DNA of 6,364 nucleotides from Halobacteriaceae archaeon Tc-Br11_E2g27 (GTDB lineage Archaea > Halobacteriota > Halobacteria > Halobacteriales > Haloarculaceae). Every line of letters starts with the position of its first letter. Position 1 is the stretch's first letter. This document shows positions 1 to 5,946 of the stretch, piece by piece. The stretch is from positions 1-6,364 of the forward strand of contig LKNH01000149.1 in NCBI GenBank assembly GCA_001564135.1, read 5' to 3'. The notes beneath the pieces were generated by a model. The model was not told the DNA's origin and made no database searches. It saw only the letters and a program-made list of their open reading frames with translations. The translations under genes were made by a program, and so were the position numbers.

Positions 1-821
1 ATATTGTGGAACGCGACGCGATAGACCGTGGTCCGGAATGGCGAGCCTACACGAGCGAGGAACAACAACAGAAATCACGTGTGGGTGCTCCACGGACACA
101 GTTACTCCACGATAGGGGAATGTCGACCAAAATCGGGTGGCAAAATCAGGACGCAAAGGGGAACCAACTCTCAAAGCGCAAGCGCCGACAGATGAGTCGC
201 CTCCGTACCTGGGATGAACGCTATCGGACAACGGATAGCAAAGGGCGGAATCTCCGGCAAGCGCTTGGAGAAATCGACCGGATGGCATCTGCACTTGGCC
301 TCCCGGAAAACGTTCGAGAGACGGCAAGTATGATATACCGTCGGGCATTGGAAAGCGGGCTTCTCCCGGGCCGCTCTATCGAAGGGATGGCAACAGCAGC
401 GCTCTATGCCTCTTCCCGGATGAGCGGTGTCGCTCGCTCAATCGACGAAATGGTCGTCGTCAGCCGCATTGAGGAGATGGAGCTCAAGCGGACCTATCGG
501 TATCTGGCGAGAGAGCTCGGGTTGGATATCGCCCCGACAAACCCGGAAGAGTATCTGAGTCGGTTTGCCTCGGAACTAGAGTGTACGGACGAAACGGAGC
601 GCCTCGCACGCGACCTGGTCGACGCTGCTGTCGAAGAAGGTGTACATAGCGGTCGCCATCCTGTGGGCATCGCCGCAAGCGCGTTGTACGGAGCGGGACA
701 GCTCTCTGGTGAACAACTCACCCAGGAAGAGGTTTCGACAGTTGCAAAGGTGAGCAAGGTAACAATTCGCCACCGGTACCGAGAAGTGATGGAAGCAGCG
801 AAAGAGACGGAAACGTTGTGA
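1..821 (+). CDS. tfb: Transcription initiation factor IIB (TFB), 5' end outside window
   Basis: Archaeal TFIIB homologue, which binds TBP and the BRE beside the TATA box and recruits RNA polymerase. The open frame runs in from the left edge; the first whole codon is at 3-5, leaving about 272 visible residues against the usual 310-330. The N-terminal zinc ribbon is therefore outside the window, and the GTG at position 6 is not the real start. Numbering from that GTG: the B-finger/linker contains RVGAP at 25-29 and GMSTKIGW near 38-45; cyclin repeat 1 spans about 70-160, including LGEIDRMASALGLP and GRSIEGMATAALYA; cyclin repeat 2 spans about 170-262, including EEGVHSGRHPVGIAASALYG; its DNA-reading helix-turn-helix is at 238-260 (LTQEEVSTVAKVSKVTIRHR). 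Haloarchaea usually carry several tfb paralogues, and which one this is cannot be told here. gpmI follows 45 bp after the stop on the same strand, so read-through is possible. Confidence 0.95.
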   Translation, partial: IVERDAIDRGPEWRAYTSEEQQQKSRVGAPRTQLLHDRGMSTKIGWQNQDAKGNQLSKRKRRQMSRLRTWDERYRTTDSKGRNLRQALGEIDRMASALGLPENVRETASMIYRRALESGLLPGRSIEGMATAALYASSRMSGVARSIDEMVVVSRIEEMELKRTYRYLARELGLDIAPTNPEEYLSRFASELECTDETERLARDLVDAAVEEGVHSGRHPVGIAASALYGAGQLSGEQLTQEEVSTVAKVSKVTIRHRYREVMEAAKETETL

Positions 822-866
822 CCAATAATCCGAAACGCTCCTGTATGCCGCTTGCGTGGCTTCCGT

Positions 867-2432
867 ATGGAACTTGGGCTCGTTATTCTTGATGGCTGGG
901 GGCTCAACGCTGATGAGACCGTCAGAGATGCAATCTCGGCAGCCGAGACCCCGCACTTTGAGCGATTCCGGACTGCTGGTGCGTTTGGGACGCTTACAAC
1001 ACACGGGAGCGATGTTGGACTTCCTCCCGGTCAGATGGGCAATAGTGAGGTAGGACATCTCAATATCGGTGCAGGTCGGGTTGTCACACAGGAATCCGCA
1101 CGGATAACTGATTCAATTGCTCGGTGGCGTGGTGACCCATCAACGTTTGAATCGCCAACCGACCCGCCGTTAGATGAGAATCCAACCATTCGAGAGGCGT
1201 TCGAATCGGCACGCGAGAATGAGGGCACGGTTCACCTCCTTGGACTTGTAAGCGACGGCGGCGTTCATTCGTATCAGGAACATATTCACGCGCTGATTGA
1301 CCTCGCTGTCGAGATGAACGTCGAAGCAGCGACCCACGCTTTCACCGATGGACGCGATACCGCCCCACACGGCGGTCGGGAGTTCGTCGAAACACTCCAA
1401 TCACACATCAAAAAGCGTGGTACAGGGGCGATTTCGACCGTCTCCGGTCGTTATTACGCGATGGACCGTGACGAAAACTGGGACCGGACCAGACTGGCTT
1501 ATGATGCCATCGTACATGGGGAAGGGGTAGAAACCGCACCTTCCGCTGTGAGCGCTGTTGAGGATTCATACGAAAACGATACCACCGACGAATTCATCGA
1601 GCCGTGTTGTATCGACGGTGGGAGTTCTGTCTCTGCTGGTGATTCGATACTCTTCGTCAATTTTCGGGCAGACCGGGCGAGACAGTTGACACGCATGCTT
1701 GCAGATATCAAACCGGAGTGGCAATTTGAGACGAACCCACCGGAGACGACAGTTGTGACGATGACTGAGTATGACGAAACGTTTGAGTTACCAGTGGCCT
1801 TCCCACCGAACTATCCCGAAGCAACGCTGGGTGAAGTTCTTTCGAAGCAAGGACTGACACAGCTTCGGATTGCAGAGACGGAAAAGTACGCACACGTCAC
1901 GTACTTTTTGAATGGCGGGAAAGAAGCGAAATTCGCTGGCGAACAAAGAGAGATTGTTCCAAGCCCACCGGTTTCAACTTACGACCAACAGCCGGAGATG
2001 AGTGCTACTGAGGTGACTGACACCGCAATTGATATCATCTCCACAACGGACCCAGCTGTCATTGTCCTCAACTATGCGAATCCGGATATGGTTGGTCATA
2101 CCGGCGACTTCGATGCGACAGTAGCGGCTGTTGAGGCGGTCGATACGGAATTAGGTCGACTTGTCGAACGGATGCATGAAGCAGGGGGTGCCGTCATTAT
2201 TACGGCTGACCACGGTAATGCCGATGATATGGGTACTCCTGACCAGCCGCAAACAGCACATACGACCAACCCAGTTCCGTTCGTCTATCTTAATTCAGAC
2301 GGCAGCTCTGGTGGAACACAGGTCAGAGATGGTGGCATTCTCGCGGATATCGCCCCGACAATACTGAGGTTACTTGATATTGATTGCCCAGACGAAATGA
2401 CTGGTCGCTCCCTTCTCGAAGACGAGTTATAG
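867..2432 (+). CDS. gpmI: 2,3-bisphosphoglycerate-independent phosphoglycerate mutase
   Basis: Cytoplasmic, manganese-dependent enzyme of the alkaline phosphatase superfamily that interconverts 3- and 2-phosphoglycerate in glycolysis and gluconeogenesis. At 521 residues it is close to the family's usual 505-520. All the key residues I know are present: Asp9 (LVILDGWG), phosphoserine Ser60 (QMGNSEVGH), His134 (GGVHS), Arg163-Asp164 (TDGRD), Arg195 and Arg201 (GRYYAMDR), Arg267 and Arg270 (FRADR), Lys340 (EKYAHVTYF), Asp407 and His411 (NPDMVGH), Asp448-His449 (TADHGNAD) and His465 (TAHTTNPVP). It should be active. I chose ATG 867 because it gives the normal N-terminus directly before LVILDGWG; an in-frame TTG at 852 adds only five residues. 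No Shine-Dalgarno site precedes it. The upstream gap holds only a weak AT-rich box (AATAAT near 824-829), so it may have its own short-leader promoter or be read from tfb. Its 3' end overlaps the convergent repeat-protein gene by 6 bp. Confidence 0.97.
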   Translation: MELGLVILDGWGLNADETVRDAISAAETPHFERFRTAGAFGTLTTHGSDVGLPPGQMGNSEVGHLNIGAGRVVTQESARITDSIARWRGDPSTFESPTDPPLDENPTIREAFESARENEGTVHLLGLVSDGGVHSYQEHIHALIDLAVEMNVEAATHAFTDGRDTAPHGGREFVETLQSHIKKRGTGAISTVSGRYYAMDRDENWDRTRLAYDAIVHGEGVETAPSAVSAVEDSYENDTTDEFIEPCCIDGGSSVSAGDSILFVNFRADRARQLTRMLADIKPEWQFETNPPETTVVTMTEYDETFELPVAFPPNYPEATLGEVLSKQGLTQLRIAETEKYAHVTYFLNGGKEAKFAGEQREIVPSPPVSTYDQQPEMSATEVTDTAIDIISTTDPAVIVLNYANPDMVGHTGDFDATVAAVEAVDTELGRLVERMHEAGGAVIITADHGNADDMGTPDQPQTAHTTNPVPFVYLNSDGSSGGTQVRDGGILADIAPTILRLLDIDCPDEMTGRSLLEDEL

Positions 2433-4556
2433 TATACTGTCTTCCCCCTCAGGCAGGTCTACGCCAAGAAGCTCATCTGCGGAGTAGCCAAACTCCAACA
2501 GGTCTGTGAGGGTAAACCCAAGGGCGTCGAACTGCTCGACTGACTCATCGAGCGAGAAGCCAAGCAACTCAAAATCAGCTACTGTAAATCCGAACGACTC
2601 AAAGTCTTCGACAGTAAACGACAGCAACACAAACTCTTCTGGTCCAAACCCGAGTGAGTCGAAATCAGCGACGGTGAACCCAAAGGAGTGGAAATCGTCT
2701 ACCGTGAAATTCAGCGCTTCAAAGTCAGTTGCTGTGAAACCGAACTCCTCGAACTCACTCGGCGTAAACCCGAAGGTTTCGAAGGACTCGTTGGTAAAGC
2801 CGAGTGTCTTGAACGATTCGTTAGTAAATCCAAGCGAGTGGAACGTTTCATTGGTAAATCCGAACTCCGCAAACTGAGCTGGACCGAACCCAATCGACTT
2901 CAGGTCTTCGTCGGTCAAATTCAGGCGTTCAATATCCTCTGCGGTATATCCTAACTCGTCGAATGTACCGACCGTAAACCCGAACGAGCCGTAGTCGTCA
3001 CCTTCGAACCCAAGGGCCTCAAGAGATGATGCCGAGATGTTGAATCCAGCAAGGTCAGTGGCAGTCATCTCGAATTCCTCAAGCGTCCCCACTGAAAAGC
3101 CAAACTCCACAAGCTCCTCACCAGTGAAATGCAACGCCTTCAGGTCAGTAGCAGTTAGGTTGAGGTCGCTCAGTTCCTCAGCTGTAAACGAAAGCTCCTC
3201 AAAGTTGCTGGCGGTAACGTTCAATCTGGTGAAATCCTGCCCGGATAGCTCAAGTAAGTGGATATCCGCCGCGTCGAATCCAAGATTATCGAAATCATCG
3301 CCGGATACACCTAGTATCTCGAACGCCTCGATACCAAAGCCGAGTTCAGCGAAATGAGCCGCAGTAAACCCAAATTTTTCGAATTCATCTGCAGTAAATC
3401 CAAGCGCATCGAACTCGTCTGCTGTCAGCCCGAGCTCGACGAAATCGTTCGCCGTGAAGCCAAGCTCATCGAACGTTGCAACATCAAACTCCATCGCGGT
3501 GAACTGTTCGCTCGTAAACGCAAGCGTCTGTAACTCTGTTGCTGTCAGCCCAAGTGAGGCAATCTCTTCGCTACTCACATTGAGTTCTTCGAACGTCCCT
3601 GCCGTGATGTTATACCGCTCGAAATCGTCGACATCGAACTCCAAGGCTGAAAACTCAGACGCGGAGAACCCAAACTGGACGAAGTCCGCTGCATCAAACC
3701 CAAACGCGTCAAAGGAGCCTGCAGCCATTTCGAACGACTCGAACTCTTCCGCTTCAAACCCGAGTGCTTCGAACTCCTCTACAGTTATGTCGAGAGCTTT
3801 CAGTTCTGCTTCCGAAAAGCCAAACGCAAGGAGGTCTTCGCTGGTAAAGCCATACTCTATGAGCTCTTCGGCGGTCAGATTTGTCTCGAGAAACAGTTCA
3901 GGTGTAAACGCTTGTTCCTCAAAGTCAGTCACAGTTGGCTGAATTGCCTCCGGTGTAACGACTGATACAGGCTGAGACCCAATCGGTACTCGGACGATAC
4001 CGAACTCATCCTCAATGGTTTCTGCCTGTTGTAGTAAGCTAGAAAGCTGTGATTCGACAGATTGCTCAGACAGCATATCGACGCCCGCAGCGAGCGGCTT
4101 TGCTGTAGATAGTTGGGTAGAGACCCCTTCGGTTCTCGCCCAGAGGGTGGATGACTGATACGCAACTTCACCGGGGTGTGTTGTTTCATTGAGTGCTGAA
4201 AGCGACCCCTCCAGTTCTTCAAGCGTTGTTTCGCTATCGTTTTGAATCTCTCTCAGAACTGCCAACTGCTCACTTGCTGTTTCTGCTTCTTCGAAGGCAA
4301 CAGCGTATGATTCACGCTGGATTGCTGTCTCCATGGATTCCTGTTCACCACCAACGGTCCCTGCAAGGGCTGCACCAGGACTGACATTACTGTCAGCAGT
4401 TGTGTTAGAAATACTGCTTACTGTCTGGTCTGGAGACTCTGCTAGTGCTCCAGTAGCCATAACTAGGCCGACAAGTATAAACAGGAAAACAATAGCCACC
4501 ACTCGTGAGGCAACTCGGGCCCGTCTGTATCCGCTGGTGTTGTCGTTATTGCTCAT
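2427..4556 (-). CDS. Exported protein with 48 tandem decapeptide repeats
   Basis: A 709-residue protein of unknown function. Residues 1-39 form a Sec-type signal peptide or uncleaved anchor: basic RRAR at 11-14, hydrophobic core 19-38, possible cleavage after Ala39 (ALA/ES). Residues 40-215 are an acidic, mainly helical N-terminal domain with coiled-coil-like stretches (about 75-125 and 163-186). Its NVSPGAALAGTVG (57-69) recalls, from memory, an N-terminal domain of haloarchaeal proteins encoded beside membrane winged-helix genes. Residues 216-699 are 48 ten-residue units, followed by the tail DLPEGEDSIL. There is no C-terminal membrane segment, so it is secreted or held by the N-terminal helix. 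It has 15 N-x-S/T sequons. I chose ATG 4556 because it sits five bases after a GGTGA site and starts a clean signal peptide; ATG 4631 would add 25 atypical residues inside the upstream gene. The start overlaps the upstream stop by 11 bp. The protein is certain, the function unknown. Confidence 0.9.
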   Translation of the reverse strand: MSNNDNTSGYRRARVASRVVAIVFLFILVGLVMATGALAESPDQTVSSISNTTADSNVSPGAALAGTVGGEQESMETAIQRESYAVAFEEAETASEQLAVLREIQNDSETTLEELEGSLSALNETTHPGEVAYQSSTLWARTEGVSTQLSTAKPLAAGVDMLSEQSVESQLSSLLQQAETIEDEFGIVRVPIGSQPVSVVTPEAIQPTVTDFEEQAFTPELFLETNLTAEELIEYGFTSEDLLAFGFSEAELKALDITVEEFEALGFEAEEFESFEMAAGSFDAFGFDAADFVQFGFSASEFSALEFDVDDFERYNITAGTFEELNVSSEEIASLGLTATELQTLAFTSEQFTAMEFDVATFDELGFTANDFVELGLTADEFDALGFTADEFEKFGFTAAHFAELGFGIEAFEILGVSGDDFDNLGFDAADIHLLELSGQDFTRLNVTASNFEELSFTAEELSDLNLTATDLKALHFTGEELVEFGFSVGTLEEFEMTATDLAGFNISASSLEALGFEGDDYGSFGFTVGTFDELGYTAEDIERLNLTDEDLKSIGFGPAQFAEFGFTNETFHSLGFTNESFKTLGFTNESFETFGFTPSEFEEFGFTATDFEALNFTVDDFHSFGFTVADFDSLGFGPEEFVLLSFTVEDFESFGFTVADFELLGFSLDESVEQFDALGFTLTDLLEFGYSADELLGVDLPEGEDSIL
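2460..3911 (-). repeat. 30-bp-period coding repeat array, 48 decapeptide units
   Basis: Residues 216-699 of the exported repeat protein. The consensus is G-F-[S/T]-x-x-[D/E]-[F/L]-x-x-[L/F]. My hand count over 48 units: position 1 is Gly in 29 and Asn in 8; position 2 is always hydrophobic (Phe in 32); position 3 is Ser, Thr or Asp in 42; position 6 is Asp or Glu in 33; position 7 is hydrophobic in 47; position 10 is hydrophobic in 47. All units are exactly ten residues except unit 46, which has 14. Units 35-47 are the most regular (Phe at position 2 in all thirteen), while those nearer the N-terminus are more varied. Codons differ between units, so the conservation is at the protein level. 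Confidence 0.93.
2772..2861 (-). repeat. Near-identical units 36-38 (GFTNE[ST]F subgroup)
   Basis: Three adjacent units, GFTNETFHSL, GFTNESFKTL and GFTNESFETF, are the closest relatives in the array. Each carries an N-E-[S/T] sequon at a place where no other unit has one. Units 37 and 38 match at 22 of 30 bases; five of the eight differences are silent third-position changes. This looks like a local duplication held by selection on the protein. Confidence 0.75.
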
Positions 4557-5727
4557 CGGTCTCACCCAGTTGCTCGTCAGGATGCGTGATAATATTCTCA
4601 CGGCCGATACGAAAGACGTTGACCGCGCCATCCTCTTTCATGGATGTAACGACTTTACTCGTCTTCGACGGGTGCCAATCACAGCGTTCTGCGAGTTGTT
4701 TTTGTTTGATACGACCCCCTTCAGCCTCAAGGGCTGCAAGCACCCGTTCTTCGTTGCTTAGTAGGTCTCCTGCTGTCTCCTCTGGGTCTGTGTGGCGCTT
4801 TGAGATGGTGTAAATCCACTGTGGACGGCGAGCGACAACGAATCCAACCGCGCCAGCGATACCGCTAATGACGACGAGTGCAATCACGAGTGGTGACCTG
4901 CTTGACTGAGAGGGGTCACCGACAACAGTGGATGATGTTTCATCGGTGGTGTCTACCTGTGAATCGGAGTCCGTAGCTGTTTCCTCATCGCTTTCATCAG
5001 TCGGCCCGGAGGCTGTATCAGTATCATTCTCACTGACATTCGCTGTCTCCTCAACTGGTTCAAGGGTTACCGCCGGCTCAGTGGCTGAAAACCGTTCTTC
5101 TCCTTCCCAGACAACCCGAGTCCGGTCTTCATCGTCACCCGATGGCCGCGGGTCATCACCGAGTTCGTACAGCTCTGGCCAACTGAGCACGAGCGCAGTC
5201 TCTTCGCTGAGATAGAACCCGGAAATTGCATCGCCGACTGTAAGCTCTTGTTCCTCTGTCTTTGCAAACCCGGCCCAGTCAAACGCATACGAGATAACGC
5301 CATGTTGGCCGCTCGCCTGTGGGATTGGGTCGGTCCCAACCGTAACGTCTACCATCCCGACTGACATTTCTCTCCCAGTTTCTTCCATCGCAATCTCTGC
5401 TGTCTGCATAATACCTTCGCGAAAGCGCTCCTCGTAGGTTTCTGGATTCTCGGTAATTTGTCCTTTAATTGTCTCGAACGCCTCTATTGAATCGCTGCTA
5501 TCCAGGACGTACCGATATTCAACGGTCCATTCAGCATCGCCATCTTCATCAAGCGTAACCGAAATCGTGGCTGTGTCTGCATTCTCAATATCGGGCTCTT
5601 CGGAGTCGCTTTCGCTTTCAACAACTGTCCCGTTCCCAACCACCGCCCCACTCAGCAGTGGACTCGCTGATACCGCCAGCGTGACGACTACCAGCGACAG
5701 CAAGAGCTGGCGAGAGAACGGGACCAT
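4546..5727 (-). CDS. Membrane-anchored winged-helix regulator with extracytoplasmic domain
   Basis: A 393-residue protein, not recognised as a named gene. It has a signal peptide (about 1-28: SRQ, then a LLLSLVVVTLAV core), an extracytoplasmic domain of mixed beta and alpha (about 52-222, with WTVEYRYVL, ETYEERFREGI, ISYAFDWAGF and ALVLSWPEL), an acidic Ser/Thr/Asp/Glu linker (about 225-276), one membrane span (279-299) ending in ARRPQW, and a cytoplasmic winged helix (about 322-385: LLSNEERVLAALEAEGG, KQKQLAERCDW, SKTSKVVTSMKEDGAV, IGREN). The build resembles haloarchaeal proteins I recall under DUF7345 plus DUF7343-type labels; that is memory, not a search. It is inferred to be a one-component sensor-regulator working from the membrane. 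I chose ATG 5727 because it starts the signal peptide and lies about 25 bases after a TATA-like box. An in-frame ATG at 5931 behind a strong Shine-Dalgarno site would add 68 residues, but those codons look non-coding (27 of 68 end in G/C, against 24 of the first 32 codons from 5727). It overlaps the repeat-protein gene by 11 bp. Confidence 0.85.
   Translation of the reverse strand: MVPFSRQLLLSLVVVTLAVSASPLLSGAVVGNGTVVESESDSEEPDIENADTATISVTLDEDGDAEWTVEYRYVLDSSDSIEAFETIKGQITENPETYEERFREGIMQTAEIAMEETGREMSVGMVDVTVGTDPIPQASGQHGVISYAFDWAGFAKTEEQELTVGDAISGFYLSEETALVLSWPELYELGDDPRPSGDDEDRTRVVWEGEERFSATEPAVTLEPVEETANVSENDTDTASGPTDESDEETATDSDSQVDTTDETSSTVVGDPSQSSRSPLVIALVVISGIAGAVGFVVARRPQWIYTISKRHTDPEETAGDLLSNEERVLAALEAEGGRIKQKQLAERCDWHPSKTSKVVTSMKEDGAVNVFRIGRENIITHPDEQLGETDEQ
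4562..4566 (-). promoter_or_regulatory. Shine-Dalgarno site for the repeat-protein gene
   Basis: GGTGA, complementary to the archaeal 16S rRNA 3' end, lies five bases before ATG 4556 and inside the last codons of the upstream winged-helix gene. With the 11-bp overlap ATGAGCAATAA it supports translational coupling of the two genes and decides the start at 4556. Confidence 0.6.
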
Positions 5728-5936
5728 TGGTTGTAAACTCGTCTGGCAACCGCTTATTTTTGTCGCTCGACGGAGAAATAGGTGGTTACTTGGAGTAGGC
5801 TGAGGTTGTATAGTGGCAAAACCCGGCGTTGGTCGTAAACAGGGTTCGGTGAGGAGGGTGTCTTGACGTAGAGTCTGTGCCAGGTCTGTTTGTGATGAAG
5901 GAACCGTTCGTGTCAGCGTTTGGCTCGACATGTTGC
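5728..5936 (-). other. Gap between winged-helix gene and upstream gene
   Basis: These 209 bases hold the TATA-like box above and, in frame with the winged-helix gene, no stop codon from ATG 5931. The translation would be rich in Thr, Pro, Gln, Ser and Arg, with only three acidic residues in 68. It also uses ATA, TTA and CTA codons and has low third-position G+C, unlike the genes on either side. I read it as mostly untranslated leader and promoter, but an N-terminally extended product is not excluded. Confidence 0.5.
5753..5762 (-). promoter_or_regulatory. TATA-like box for the winged-helix gene
   Basis: The minus strand reads CAAAAATAAG, the most AT-rich stretch near this start, with 25 bases between it and ATG 5727. 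Archaeal TATA boxes centre about 25-30 bases before the transcription start, so the transcript would begin at or just before the ATG, as in the leaderless mRNAs usual in haloarchaea. This is a visual match only; transcription start mapping would settle it. Confidence 0.5.
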
Positions 5937-5946
5937 TCACCTCCTC
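5937..5946 (-). promoter_or_regulatory. Strong Shine-Dalgarno sequence before in-frame ATG 5931
   Basis: The minus strand reads GAGGAGGTGA, then five bases, then ATG at 5931. AGGAGGTGA is a full-length match to the expected anti-Shine-Dalgarno tail of 16S rRNA. It doubles as the last two Arg codons and TGA stop of the upstream gene. The GGTGA-five bases-ATG spacing equals that of the repeat-protein gene, which makes chance less likely, yet the reading frame it serves looks non-coding. Confidence 0.5.

Noticed and set aside
10..40. Twin-arginine export for the repeat protein (RR near residue 11)
   Set aside because: The sequence after RR is AR-V-A rather than the x-F-L-K type; a Sec signal peptide fits better. 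The bases given here are only a placeholder, since the motif lies at about 4521-4526 on the minus strand.
2415..2426. Small inverted repeat CTCG-AAGA-CGAG at the gpmI end as a terminator
   Set aside because: Only four base pairs, no following T-rich run, and it lies within coding sequence; archaeal termination relies on U-rich tracts.
2460..3911. Regular 30-bp DNA periodicity, as in a CRISPR or satellite array
   Set aside because: Units are contiguous without spacers, diverged at the DNA level, and the period matches ten codons of one long open frame. It is a protein repeat.
2460..3911. FG-nucleoporin-like repeats (many F-G-F junctions)
   Set aside because: FG repeats are disordered and poor in ordered helix signals. 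Here the F-G-F comes from the end of one helical unit meeting the next, and acidic and hydrophobic positions are strictly phased.
2460..3911. Pentapeptide-repeat beta-helix
   Set aside because: The period is ten, with different residues at positions 1-5 and 6-10, and there is no A-[D/N]-L-x-x pattern. Helix capping residues argue against a beta-helix.
2460..3911. TAL-effector, PPR or mTERF type nucleic-acid-binding repeats
   Set aside because: Those units are 30-35 residues long, and this protein is exported, so nucleic-acid reading is not expected.
2506..3942. Plus-strand open frames rich in Ser, Asn and Lys opposite the repeat gene
   Set aside because: They are antisense mirrors of the regular repeat codons, basic rather than acidic, with no start signals.
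4557..4631. Upstream ATG 4631 for the repeat-protein gene
   Set aside because: It would add 25 residues antisense in character to the known frame of the winged-helix gene and bury the signal peptide; ATG 4556 has its own GGTGA site.
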